Part shown: positions 46,148 through 54,865 of the stretch, piece after piece
Position numbering within the stretch: position 1 is the first letter of the stretch
How the letters are laid out: each line of letters starts with the position of its first letter
From: Azoamicus sp964456515
GTDB lineage: Bacteria; Pseudomonadota; Gammaproteobacteria; UBA6186; Azoamicaceae
Assembly (NCBI GenBank): GCA_964456515.1
Contig: CAYVZP010000001.1
Span: 1 to 64,000, forward strand
Length of the DNA: 64,000 nucleotides
Direction: 5' to 3'
The notes under the pieces: model-generated
Database searches by the model: none
The model's input: the letters and a program-made list of their open reading frames with translations, nothing else
Told to the model about the DNA's origin: nothing
Made by a program: the position numbers and the translations under genes

Positions 46148-47368
46148 ATGAATAATCTTATAAATAATATTGGTTGTTGGATAAATACTAGGTTTCCATT
46201 AGCTACATTATGGAAAGAACATATGAGCGAATATTATTCACCTAAAAATTTTAATTTTTGGTATTATTTTGGCTCTTTATCTATATTAATATTTGGCATG
46301 CAAGTTTTAAGTGGAATATGGTTAACAATGTTTTATAATCCATCTAGCGCTGAAGCATTTGATTCTGTTGAATATATTATGAGAGATGTGACATTTGGTT
46401 GGTTGATAAGGTACTTGCATTCAACTGGAGCCTCTTTTTTCTTTTTAGTGGTATATTTACATATATTTAGAGGGTTTTTATATGGATCATATAAAAAACC
46501 AAGAGAATTGTTATGGATAATAGGCGTGATAATTTTTTTATGTTTATTAGCAGAATGTTTTTTTGGTTATTTATTACCATGGGGAAATATGTCTTTTTGG
46601 GGAGCTCAGGTTATAACATCGTTATTTAGCGCAATACCAATTATAGGTAATACATTAGTAGAATGGTTAAGAGGTGATTATACTGTAAGTGGAGCAACTT
46701 TAAATAGATTTTTTTCATTACATGTTTCAGCTATGCCATTAATATTTTTAATATTAATAACTGTGCATATTTTAGCATTACATGAAGTTGGATCAAATAA
46801 TCCTGATGGAATAGAAATTAAAGATAATAAAAATAAAGATGGAATACCAGTTGATGGTATACCAATGCATCCGTATTATACTATTAAAGATTTATTTGGC
46901 TTCTCAGTGTTTTTTATATTCTTTTTTTATATTGTGTTTTTTATACCAGATTTTTATGGATTTTTTTTAGAGGCGCCAAATTACATGCCAGCTGATAAAT
47001 TAGCAACACCAGAGCATATAGCACCAGTTTGGTATATGACACCATATTATGCAATATTAAGAGCAGTGCCAAATAAATTGGCAGGCGTAATTGCTATGGG
47101 GGCATCAATAGCGATTTTATTTATTGTACCATGGTTAGATAGAAGTCCTGTTAAATCTATAAGATATAAAGGTTTATTATCAAAAATAGCTTTAATGATA
47201 TTTACGATAAGTTTTTTTATATTAGGTTATTTAGGAATGGAACCACCAAGTGAAATGAAAACCTTATTGGCACAAATCTGCTCATTTATTTATTTCGCGT
47301 TTTTTTTATTAATGCCTATATATACATCTTTAGAAAAAACAAAAAAAGTTCCTGATAGAGTAAAATAA
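46148..47368 (+). CDS. petB: Cytochrome b of the bc1 complex
   Basis: Quinol:cytochrome c oxidoreductase core with two b hemes. Heme-ligand pairs in LHSTGASFFFLVVYLHIFRG and SLHVSAMPLIFLILITVHIL; Qo site reads PVWYMTPYYAIL in place of PEWY, a variant known in beta/gammaproteobacteria. Eight membrane helices, so b and subunit-IV regions are fused as in bacterial bc1. The ATG at 46148 with AAAGG upstream is preferred over an overlapping GTG-type start at 46121. About 406 aa. Confidence 0.96.
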   Translation: MNNLINNIGCWINTRFPLATLWKEHMSEYYSPKNFNFWYYFGSLSILIFGMQVLSGIWLTMFYNPSSAEAFDSVEYIMRDVTFGWLIRYLHSTGASFFFLVVYLHIFRGFLYGSYKKPRELLWIIGVIIFLCLLAECFFGYLLPWGNMSFWGAQVITSLFSAIPIIGNTLVEWLRGDYTVSGATLNRFFSLHVSAMPLIFLILITVHILALHEVGSNNPDGIEIKDNKNKDGIPVDGIPMHPYYTIKDLFGFSVFFIFFFYIVFFIPDFYGFFLEAPNYMPADKLATPEHIAPVWYMTPYYAILRAVPNKLAGVIAMGASIAILFIVPWLDRSPVKSIRYKGLLSKIALMIFTISFFILGYLGMEPPSEMKTLLAQICSFIYFAFFLLMPIYTSLEKTKKVPDRVK

Positions 47369-47370
47369 AA

Positions 47371-48129
47371 ATGATTAAAATTAAAAATATAATAATTTTC
47401 GTAATATTTACATTTATGATAACAAATGTAAATGCAAGTAGTGATATTAAATTAAATAAAGTAACAATTGATTTAGAGGATGGAGCTGCGCTTAAAAGAG
47501 GGGCTAGAGTTTTTTTTGATTATTGTCAAGGATGTCATAGTTTAAAATATATGCGTTATAACAATTTAGCTGACGGCATTCAGTTGATAAATAAATCTGA
47601 TAAAAATAATGTAATGTTAATAACGGAATATTTTATGCATTCTACAAATATTATCAATGAAAACAGTCCTATTTTAACATCTTTATCTAATGAAAGTGGT
47701 GTGAAATGGTTTGGTAAAAATCCGCCTGATTTATCATTATTAAGTAGATACAGGGGTAATAATTGGATTTATAGTTACATGAAAAGTTTTTATAAAGATG
47801 AGTCAAGACCATGGGGTGTAAATAATTTAATTTTTCCAGATGTTGGGATGCCACATATTTTATTAAAATTACAAGGATTACAAATTTTAAAAGATAATTT
47901 TGAAAAACATGCTGATATAGAAAAAATGTTAGAATTAATTGAAAATGGTGATATTTCTAAAGAGAAATATGATTTTTTAATTAAAGATTTAGTAACATTT
48001 TTGTCTTATGTTGGTGAGCCAGTTCAAACTGAAAGAAAAAATTTAGGATTTTGGGTTGTATTATATTGTATCTTTTTATCAATAATTTTGTATTTTACTA
48101 AAAAGGCGTTTTGGAAAGATATTAAATAA
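47371..48129 (+). CDS. petC: Cytochrome c1
   Basis: Signal peptide IIIFVIFTFMITNVNA, heme site CQGCHSLKYMRYNNL (about 52-66), axial Met region DVGMPHILL and a C-terminal membrane anchor FWVVLYCIFLSIILYF. 252 aa. Heme c attachment requires Ccm or similar, not visible in this window. 2 bases after petB; the stop overlaps the sspA start by 1 base. Confidence 0.96.
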   Translation: MIKIKNIIIFVIFTFMITNVNASSDIKLNKVTIDLEDGAALKRGARVFFDYCQGCHSLKYMRYNNLADGIQLINKSDKNNVMLITEYFMHSTNIINENSPILTSLSNESGVKWFGKNPPDLSLLSRYRGNNWIYSYMKSFYKDESRPWGVNNLIFPDVGMPHILLKLQGLQILKDNFEKHADIEKMLELIENGDISKEKYDFLIKDLVTFLSYVGEPVQTERKNLGFWVVLYCIFLSIILYFTKKAFWKDIK

Positions 48130-48749
48130 TGTATATATCAAATATTAAACATTCAATAATGACATTATATACAAATGGATTTAATGACCCTTATTCACAT
48201 GTGGTAAAATTAGTATTAACAGAAAAATGTCTTGAATTTGAAGAAAAATTAATAAAAGATAATTTAAATACATTAAAAAAGTTAAATCCATATTGTTATA
48301 CACCAACTTTTATTGATAGAGATTTAATATTGTATAAATCAGAAATTATAACTGAATATATAGATGAAAGATTTCCGCATCCACCATTAATGCCGGCAAA
48401 TCCAATTTTGCGTGGTAAAACTAGATTGTTAATATATAGAATAAACAAAGATTGGTTTAAAACATTAAATTATATATTAAATTTAAGAAATGATTTATCT
48501 TTAAATTTAGAAGAGTATAAAAAAAATTTAATAACACAAATAGAGGGTGCAAAATTATTATTTAAAGAAATGCCATATTTTTTAAGTGAAAATTTTTCAT
48601 TGATAGATTGTTGGATATCCACATTATTGTGGTATTTACAGGAAATAGATAAAGATTTTTTAAGTAGAGAGAAAATTATATACAATTATAGTAGAAAAAT
48701 GTTTGCTAGAACTTCATTCAGGAAAGTATTGAATAAAAAAAAACAATAG
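48129..48749 (+). CDS. sspA: Stringent starvation protein A (RNA polymerase-associated GST-fold)
   Basis: MTLYTNGFNDPYSHVVKLVLTEKCLEFE and ERFPHPPLMPANPILRGKTRLLIYRI match SspA including the PHPPLMP surface. It binds RNA polymerase and helps survival under starvation in relatives. 206 aa. A better start might be the internal ATG of MTLY (48159). rpsI-petABC-sspA is the gammaproteobacterial order; sspB is absent. Confidence 0.93.
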   Translation: MYISNIKHSIMTLYTNGFNDPYSHVVKLVLTEKCLEFEEKLIKDNLNTLKKLNPYCYTPTFIDRDLILYKSEIITEYIDERFPHPPLMPANPILRGKTRLLIYRINKDWFKTLNYILNLRNDLSLNLEEYKKNLITQIEGAKLLFKEMPYFLSENFSLIDCWISTLLWYLQEIDKDFLSREKIIYNYSRKMFARTSFRKVLNKKKQ

Positions 48750-48757
48750 GTAACAAT

Positions 48758-49099
48758 GGGGGTGATTTGGAGTAGATATAGTATATTATATTAATTTTTC
48801 ATGTCGAGTTAAATCTCGTAAAAAAAAAAGGCAAATAAACGCCAATAAAAATTATAATTACGCGATAGCTGTTTAATTTATCGCATATTATTTTATTATA
48901 TCTTCTTTAATAAGATAATATATATATAAAAGAAGATATCCATTTATTTTAAATATTTTTTAAATGTGAGAAAAGAAAACATTTATTTGATTTTAATTAA
49001 ACCTAAATAAAATTAAAGACATTATTCAGGTAAAAAAAACATGTATAAGAAAATTAGTATAGATCACTATAGACGTGGGTTCAAATCCCACCACCTCCA
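48758..49099 (+). ncRNA. ssrA: Transfer-messenger RNA (tmRNA)
   Basis: tRNA-like ends GGGGGTG/CACCTCC with T-arm GTGGGTTCAAATCCCAC; a conserved CGAG...CTCG hairpin; then the mRNA-like part. Reading GCC at 48841 gives the tag A-N-K-N-Y-N-Y-A-I-A-V and TAA (48874-48876), comparable to ANDENYALAA. An alternate reading from GCA (48831) meets a stop after five codons. About 342 nt, with an AT-rich middle. It starts 8 bases after sspA. Confidence 0.93.
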
Positions 49100-49117
49100 C
49101 AATAATAATTAATTTTG

Positions 49118-49519
49118 TTATTTAATATTTTTTTTAGATAATTTAATATTATAATCGTTAATTAAGATTTGTCTATTTATATCAACATCATGTATGATTT
49201 TTAAATATTTAATTTTTTTTTTAATAATATTTTTTTTTTTTAATAAAGTTAAATTAATATTTTTATTATTAAATTTATTTAATATTGAAGATTTAATTTC
49301 AGTAACATATTGTTTTTTGCGTGATTTAAATCCAAATTTAGGTAATCTAATATTTAAAGGAGTTTGTCCGCCTTCAAATGTAAAACGCTTTGAATAACCT
49401 GCTCTACTTTTTTGTCCTTTATGTCCTTTTCCACACGTTTTACCAAAACCAGAACCAATTCCTCTTCCAACTCTTTTTTTTTTACATAAACGTAATGTAA
49501 ATGTATTTAAATAAGACAT
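49118..49519 (-). CDS. rplO: Ribosomal protein uL15
   Basis: RVGRGIGSGFGKTCGKGHKGQKSRAG and FEGGQTPLNIRLPKFGF are the glycine-rich and following signatures. 133 aa (E. coli 144), shortened at the C-terminus. Ends the spc block on this side; rpmD is missing before it. Confidence 0.96.
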   Translation of the reverse strand: MSYLNTFTLRLCKKKRVGRGIGSGFGKTCGKGHKGQKSRAGYSKRFTFEGGQTPLNIRLPKFGFKSRKKQYVTEIKSSILNKFNNKNINLTLLKKKNIIKKKIKYLKIIHDVDINRQILINDYNIKLSKKNIK

Positions 49520-49521
49520 TT

Positions 49522-50031
49522 TTATAACTCTTTTTTATTTAATAATGTTTGACGAAAATTGGTTGTTTCAATGATATGATTCATATGTAACAATCCATGA
49601 AACACACACCTAATTAATAAACTAGGGTTTTTTGATCCAAAACATTTTATAAATATGTTTTTTATTCCAACGGCTTCAAAGATTGCTCTAATACTAGAGG
49701 CTGATATAATACCAACTCCGTCATTTCCAGGTAACATAACAATTTTAGTAGAACAATATGTAAACGATTGTTTACATAAAATAGTACCATTTTTAATTTT
49801 TATATTAACTAAATTTCGTCTAGCATTTTCCATCGCTTTTTGAATAGCGGAAGGAACTTCTTTAGCCTTACCCTTACCTATTCCAAACTTGCCATTTCTA
49901 TCACCAACGACAGTTAAAACAGCAAAACTAAAAACCCTACCACCTTTAGTAACTTTAGTATTTCTTTTAACAAGTAGTAATTTTTCAAAAAACAAATCTT
50001 TTTTATCTACTACATTTTTAAAATTAACCAT
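49522..50031 (-). CDS. rpsE: Ribosomal protein uS5
   Basis: RNTKVTKGGRVFSFAVLTVVGDRNGKFGIGKGKAKEVPSAI and the later GIISASSIRAIFEAVGIKNIFIK are characteristic. The ATG at 50031 gives about 169 aa; an upstream in-frame extension overlaps rplR and is not credible. rplO starts 2 bases after, leaving no room for rpmD. Confidence 0.97.
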   Translation of the reverse strand: MVNFKNVVDKKDLFFEKLLLVKRNTKVTKGGRVFSFAVLTVVGDRNGKFGIGKGKAKEVPSAIQKAMENARRNLVNIKIKNGTILCKQSFTYCSTKIVMLPGNDGVGIISASSIRAIFEAVGIKNIFIKCFGSKNPSLLIRCVFHGLLHMNHIIETTNFRQTLLNKKEL

Positions 50032-50051
50032 AAAAATTCCAAATATAAAAA

Positions 50052-50420
50052 TTAACAAATAATACCATTTTTATTAATGGTTTCAGCGACAGCTTTAATT
50101 CTTCCATGAAATTTAAAACCAGATCTATCAAAAACAATATTTTTAATATTCATTTCTTTTATTTTTATTGCCAGTAAATTTGCAAGCATTTTAGATTTAG
50201 TAACTTTATTTAAAATATCAAGTTCACATTTACTGATTTCTAATTTAAAATTTTTATCTAATGTAGACATACTTAAAATAACTAAATTGCAATCTGGGTT
50301 ATATAACTGTGCGTAAGTATGTTTATTAGATTTATAAACTGTTAATCTATATTTAAATTGTTTTTTTATAGTATGTCTAATTTTTTTTTTTCGTCTGTCA
50401 ATTTTAGATGCAATATACAT
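50052..50420 (-). CDS. rplR: Ribosomal protein uL18
   Basis: 5S-binding protein. RLTVYKSNKHTYAQL, SKMLANLLAIKIKEMNI and FDRSGFKFHGRIKAVAETI are family blocks. 122 aa. Confidence 0.96.
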   Translation of the reverse strand: MYIASKIDRRKKKIRHTIKKQFKYRLTVYKSNKHTYAQLYNPDCNLVILSMSTLDKNFKLEISKCELDILNKVTKSKMLANLLAIKIKEMNIKNIVFDRSGFKFHGRIKAVAETINKNGIIC

Positions 50421-50434
50421 AAATAATTAATATC

Positions 50435-51013
50435 CTATTTACTTTTTTTAGGTGATTTTAATTTTATTATCTCATTTTTATATATAATTCCATTACCTTT
50501 ATAAGCATCTGGTAATCTAAATTGTTTAATATTTTGAGCTATTTGACCAACTTTATGTTTTGATACACCTTTAATGCATATAGAATTAGATGATAAAATT
50601 TTTATTTCAATATCTTTTGGTATTAAATAAATAATAGGATGAGAATAACCTAAAATCATTTTTAATATTGAGTTATTATATTCAGCTTTATATCCAACAC
50701 CTTTTAATATTAATGTTTTATCAAATAAATGTATAACACCAGTAATATAATTTTTAAATAAAATATATGTGGTTTTAAGTATAGATAAAAATTTATTTAT
50801 TTTATTTTTTTTTAAGTAACATTCTTGTACAATAATAGACAAAATATTATTTGATATATTTATTTTTAATAAATCATTTAATTTATGATTAATAAATCCT
50901 TTTGGACCAGAGATTTTATATATACCATTCAAATATTCAATTTTAATATTAGATGGTATATTAATTATTTTTTTAAATTTTTTTTCAGAAAAATCAATTA
51001 TTCTACCATGCAT
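50435..51013 (-). CDS. rplF: Ribosomal protein uL6
   Basis: ISGPKGFINHKL and GYSHPIIYLIPKDIEI are the two repeated-domain signals; KHKVGQIAQNIKQFRLPDAYKGNGIIY is the C-terminal block. 192 aa. It begins inside rpsH (16-base overlap). Confidence 0.95.
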   Translation of the reverse strand: MHGRIIDFSEKKFKKIINIPSNIKIEYLNGIYKISGPKGFINHKLNDLLKINISNNILSIIVQECYLKKNKINKFLSILKTTYILFKNYITGVIHLFDKTLILKGVGYKAEYNNSILKMILGYSHPIIYLIPKDIEIKILSSNSICIKGVSKHKVGQIAQNIKQFRLPDAYKGNGIIYKNEIIKLKSPKKSK

Positions 51014-51399
51014 AAAACTTCACCACCACATTTGTTATTTACAGCATCTTTATTGGTCATAATACCTAAAGATGTTGAAATTATAGAAACGCTAAATTTA
51101 TTATATGTTTTATATAAAAATGTATATTTACTATAAATTCTAATACTTGGTTTACTTATTCTAGTTATTTTTCTCATAACAGGAATTTTGTTACCGTAAT
51201 ATTTAAGAATAATTTTAATTTGTTTTTTTGTAATATCAGAATTTATAATAAAACAATTATCAATAAAACATTCTTTTTTTAATATATTAACTATGTTAAA
51301 TTTTATTTTCGAATGATCAACTAAAACAAAATCTTTTTTTGCTAAATAACCATTTCTAATTATAGTAATTAAATTTGATATAGGATCTTGTGTATTCAT
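50998..51399 (-). CDS. rpsH: Ribosomal protein uS8
   Basis: TQDPISNLITIIRNGYLAKKDFV start and STSLGIMTNKDAVNNKCGGEVLC end. Central 16S-binding protein. 133 aa. Confidence 0.97.
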   Translation of the reverse strand: MNTQDPISNLITIIRNGYLAKKDFVLVDHSKIKFNIVNILKKECFIDNCFIINSDITKKQIKIILKYYGNKIPVMRKITRISKPSIRIYSKYTFLYKTYNKFSVSIISTSLGIMTNKDAVNNKCGGEVLCMVE

Positions 51400-51405
51400 A
51401 ATGTT

Positions 51406-51711
51406 TTACCAACTTGCCTTTCTAATTCCAGGGATATCACCAAACATGGCATGGTGTCTAAACATATTCCTGCATAATCCAACTAATCTATAAAAACCAT
51501 TACCTCTACCAGTTTTCCAACACCTGTTTCTTAATCTGCAGCTAGATGAATCTCTGGGTAATTTTTGAATTCTTTTTTGAGCAATTTCTTTTGCGTCCAT
51601 AGATGCATTAAGATCATTTATAATTTTACGTAAACCTTCGCGTCTTAAAAAATATTTCTTTACTAATTTAACACGTCTTTTTTCTCTATTAGACATACAT
51701 AATCTAGCCAT
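51406..51711 (-). CDS. rpsN: Ribosomal protein uS14
   Basis: CSRNRCWKTGRGNGFYR-type block (seen as CRLRNRCWKTGRGNGFYR) and FRHHAMFGDIPGIRKASW. 101 aa long form without a zinc motif. Confidence 0.97.
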   Translation of the reverse strand: MARLCMSNREKRRVKLVKKYFLRREGLRKIINDLNASMDAKEIAQKRIQKLPRDSSSCRLRNRCWKTGRGNGFYRLVGLCRNMFRHHAMFGDIPGIRKASW

Positions 51712-51726
51712 AATTTATAATCCTAA

Positions 51727-52260
51727 TTAAAAAGGAAATTTGAATTCTGTTAATAATAATTTACATAAAGCATTTGTTTTGGAATTAGTAACAATACATA
51801 TATCTAATCCTTTAACACTGGAAATTTTATCATAATCAATTTCAGGAAATATTATATGTTCTTTAATTCCTAAAGAATAATTTCCACTTCCATCAAAAGA
51901 TTTAGATGACAATCCTTTAAAATCTCTAATACGTGGTAAAACTAATGCAACTAATTTATCAAGAAAATTATACATATTTTGTTTACGTAATGTAACTTTA
52001 CAACCAATAATAAAACCTTTACGTAACTTAAAGCCAGCTATAGATTGTTTTGCTTTAGTTACAATAGGTTTTTGTCCAGATATTAATGTTAACTCTTTAA
52101 CAAAATCGTCAATACTTTTGTTAGTGACAATTGATGGTTTGAAACCCATATTAATTACAACTTTTAAAATTTTAGGAACAGCCATAATATTAGTAACATG
52201 TTTTTTTTTAATAAAATTAGGAATAATGGTATTATTATAAAATTCTTTAGATATATTCAT
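51727..52260 (-). CDS. rplE: Ribosomal protein uL5
   Basis: 5S-associated protein. VPKILKVVINMGFK, ISGQKPIVTKAKQSIAGFKLRKG and LVALVLPRIRDFKGLSSKSFDGSGNYSLGIKEH are family blocks. 177 aa. Confidence 0.98.
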   Translation of the reverse strand: MNISKEFYNNTIIPNFIKKKHVTNIMAVPKILKVVINMGFKPSIVTNKSIDDFVKELTLISGQKPIVTKAKQSIAGFKLRKGFIIGCKVTLRKQNMYNFLDKLVALVLPRIRDFKGLSSKSFDGSGNYSLGIKEHIIFPEIDYDKISSVKGLDICIVTNSKTNALCKLLLTEFKFPF

Positions 52261-52608
52261 TTAAGTTAAAACCTCAGAATTTGATTTAAAAACTCTATAT
52301 TTTTTTTTATTATCTGATAAACTAAAAAAAATTTTATCTTTTTTATTTGTTTTAGGGTTAATTAACATAATATTTGAAAAAGCAATAGACGATTCAATGT
52401 TAATTATACCGCCAGTTTTGTTTTTATTAGGATTTGCTTTAACGTGTTTTTTTATAAAATTAATTCCTTCTAAAATAATAAAGTATTTATATACAATTGT
52501 TTTATTTTTAATTATTTTATGTTTAATAATTTTTTTTATAATTCCAATTTGATTTTTACTTTTACCTGTCAAAACTAAAACTTTATCATTAACTTTAAAT
52601 TTAAGCAT
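52261..52608 (-). CDS. rplX: Ribosomal protein uL24
   Basis: KOW motif KVNDKVLVLTGKSKNQIGIIKKI at the start; INFIKKHVKANPNKNKTGGIINIESSI. 115 aa (E. coli 104). Confidence 0.95.
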   Translation of the reverse strand: MLKFKVNDKVLVLTGKSKNQIGIIKKIIKHKIIKNKTIVYKYFIILEGINFIKKHVKANPNKNKTGGIINIESSIAFSNIMLINPKTNKKDKIFFSLSDNKKKYRVFKSNSEVLT

Positions 52609-52623
52609 AAAAATACCACCTGT

Positions 52624-52992
52624 TTATAAAATTTCTAATGCTAAAGAAATAATTTTAATATAATTACTAGACCTTAATTCACGTGTAACAGGTCCGAAGA
52701 TTCTAGTACCAATTGGTTCATTTTTATTGTTTAAAAGAACAACAGCGTTTGAATCAAATTTAAGAACAGATCCATCAGATCTCATAACACCTGTTTTAGT
52801 TCTTACAACAACAGCATTAAAAACCTCACCTTTTTTTACTTTACCATTTGGTATTGCGTCTTTTACACTAATTTTAATCAAATCACCTATATAAGCAAAA
52901 CGTTTTTTGCTTCCACCTAAAACCTTTATGCACATAACTTTTTTAGCTCCACTATTGTCAGCTACAAGCAATTTTGTTTGCATTTGAATCAT
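52624..52992 (-). CDS. rplN: Ribosomal protein uL14
   Basis: MIQMQTKLLVADNSGAKKVMCIKVLGGS and NEPIGTRIFGPVTRELR are highly conserved. 122 aa. Binding partner of RsfS encoded at 14634. Confidence 0.98.
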   Translation of the reverse strand: MIQMQTKLLVADNSGAKKVMCIKVLGGSKKRFAYIGDLIKISVKDAIPNGKVKKGEVFNAVVVRTKTGVMRSDGSVLKFDSNAVVLLNNKNEPIGTRIFGPVTRELRSSNYIKIISLALEIL

Positions 52993-53231
52993 AAATTATC
53001 ACCATTTGTTATAGACATTAACATCCATTTTTTTTTTTTAGATATGTGACGTCCTTCACAAAAAACTATATGATCACCTATTTTGCATTTGTTATTTTCA
53101 TCATGTATAAAATATTTAGTATGTGTTTTAATATATTTTTTATATTTTTTATCTTTAATTTTTTTTTCAATTTTAACTGTTAAAGTTTTATCCATTTTAT
53201 TGTTAATAACAATGCCATTTAAAATATTCAT
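52989..53231 (-). CDS. rpsQ: Ribosomal protein uS17
   Basis: GIVINNKMDKTLTVKIEK and KIGDHIVFCEGRHISKKKKWML. 80 aa, OB fold. Confidence 0.95.
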   Translation of the reverse strand: MNILNGIVINNKMDKTLTVKIEKKIKDKKYKKYIKTHTKYFIHDENNKCKIGDHIVFCEGRHISKKKKWMLMSITNGDNL

Positions 53232-53428
53232 GACTGACAGCCCTTTTTTTGAGTTATTATAGTAAATATTTGAGCTATATTACGTTTTATTTTTTTTAAT
53301 TTCATGCCTTTTTTAAATTCAATGTTATCTGTTTTTTCTAATAATAGTTTTAATTTTTCTCTATATAATAAATTTAATTTATCATTTAATTCTTTTACAG
53401 TTTGTTTTTTTAATAATGTTATATTCAT
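53228..53428 (-). CDS. rpmC: Ribosomal protein uL29
   Basis: 66 aa helical protein: KKQTVKELNDKLNLLYREKLKLL and KRNIAQIFTIITQKK. Overlaps rpsQ by 4 bases. Exit-tunnel protein near the SRP/TF site. Confidence 0.94.
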   Translation of the reverse strand: MNITLLKKQTVKELNDKLNLLYREKLKLLLEKTDNIEFKKGMKLKKIKRNIAQIFTIITQKKGCQS

Positions 53429-53434
53429 ATTTTT

Positions 53435-53848
53435 TTACATTTGTTTTGAAATAAATATAGTTTTTATTGGAAGTTTATACGCTGCTAATTTAAATGCAGT
53501 CATGGCTATATCTTTTGAGATGCCAGATATTTCAAATAAAATAGTGCCAGGATATACTGTGGCAACCCAATGATCAACATCCCCTTTTCCTTTACCCTGT
53601 CTTACTTCTATAGGCTTTTTAGAAACTGGTTTATCTGGAAAAATTCTAATCCAAATTTTACCACCTCTTTTCAAACATTTAGATATAACAATTCTTGTGG
53701 CTTCTATTTGTCGTGCGGTAATTCTATAATTATCTAATGATTTTAATCCATATTCACCAAATGCTACATAATGACCTTTTGTTGCAATACTTCGATTACT
53801 AACATTTTTTTGTTGTTTTCTAAATTTCGTTCTTTTGGGTTGTAACAT
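53435..53848 (-). CDS. rplP: Ribosomal protein uL16
   Basis: MLQPKRTKFRKQQK, FGEYGLKSLDNYRITARQIEATR and RIFPDKPVSKKPIEVRQGKGKGDVDHWVA. 137 aa. The residues in the PTC region are retained. Confidence 0.98.
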   Translation of the reverse strand: MLQPKRTKFRKQQKNVSNRSIATKGHYVAFGEYGLKSLDNYRITARQIEATRIVISKCLKRGGKIWIRIFPDKPVSKKPIEVRQGKGKGDVDHWVATVYPGTILFEISGISKDIAMTAFKLAAYKLPIKTIFISKQM

Positions 53849-53873
53849 AAAACACCTTAATATTAATATATTT

Positions 53874-54512
53874 TTATTTTTTGAAAATTATATCACCTTT
53901 ATAAATCCAAACTTTTACACCTATTAATCCATAAATAGTGTTTGCAGCAACACATCCATAATCTATATCAGCTTTAAAAGTATGTAATGGAATTCTACCT
54001 TCTTTATACCATTCGCGTCTAGCAATATCAGTTCCACCTAATCGTCCTGAAACAGATACTTTTATTCCTTTTGCACCATATTTAACGGCGCTTAAGACAG
54101 CTCTTTTCATTGCGCGTCTAAATAACACTCTACGTTTTAATTGAATTGCTATATTATCAGCAACTAAATAAGCATCTAATTCAGGTTTTTTTATTTCTTC
54201 TACATTTATATTAACAGAAATGTTATATTTTTTAATTAAATTTGTTTTTAATTTTTCTATATCCTCACCTCTTTTACCTATAACAATTCCAGGTCTAGCT
54301 GTATTAATTATAATTTTAACATTTTGACCAATTCTTTCAATGAAAATTTTACTAATAGCGGCAGCCTTAGGTAAGGTAGATCTAATATATTTTCTAATTT
54401 GAATATCACTTTTTAAGATATTTGCAAATGAATTACCATCTGGATACCAAAATGAATTGCTTTGTTTTATAAAACCTAGTCTTATGCCTATAGGATTAAC
54501 TTTTTGTCCCAT
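53874..54512 (-). CDS. rpsC: Ribosomal protein uS3
   Basis: MGQKVNPIGIRLGF, KH-domain TARPGIVIGKRGEDIEKL and GAKGIKVSVSGRLGGTDIARREWYKEGRIPLHT. 212 aa, shortened at the C-terminus (E. coli 233). Confidence 0.98.
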   Translation of the reverse strand: MGQKVNPIGIRLGFIKQSNSFWYPDGNSFANILKSDIQIRKYIRSTLPKAAAISKIFIERIGQNVKIIINTARPGIVIGKRGEDIEKLKTNLIKKYNISVNINVEEIKKPELDAYLVADNIAIQLKRRVLFRRAMKRAVLSAVKYGAKGIKVSVSGRLGGTDIARREWYKEGRIPLHTFKADIDYGCVAANTIYGLIGVKVWIYKGDIIFKK

Positions 54513-54514
54513 AA

Positions 54515-54850
54515 TTACTCCTTTTCCTTCACATAAACAAATATGTGACTATTTCGTCTAATTATTTTATCTGATCTACCCTTAGCTCTCATCTTTAGTC
54601 GTTTAAAACTAGAAGCATTAGTAGAATAAATTTTACAAATATATAATTTATCAATATTTAAATTATTATTGTTTTCAGCATTTGCTAATACAGATATTAA
54701 TAATTTTTTTATTAAAAATGATGCCTTTTTATTACTAAAATTAAGTAAATTAATAGCGTATTCTATATTAAAACCTCTAATTGTATCAATTATTGGTTTA
54801 ATTTTTTGATTAGATATTCTAACATTTTTTAAAATAGCAGATACTATCAT
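54515..54850 (-). CDS. rplV: Ribosomal protein uL22
   Basis: VRISNQKIKPIIDTIRG, NKKASFLIKKLLISVLANAENN and the tunnel loop region RLKMRAKGRSDKIIRRNSHIFVYV. 111 aa. Confidence 0.97.
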   Translation of the reverse strand: MIVSAILKNVRISNQKIKPIIDTIRGFNIEYAINLLNFSNKKASFLIKKLLISVLANAENNNNLNIDKLYICKIYSTNASSFKRLKMRAKGRSDKIIRRNSHIFVYVKEKE

Positions 54851-54865
54851 TTAAAATCCTTTATA

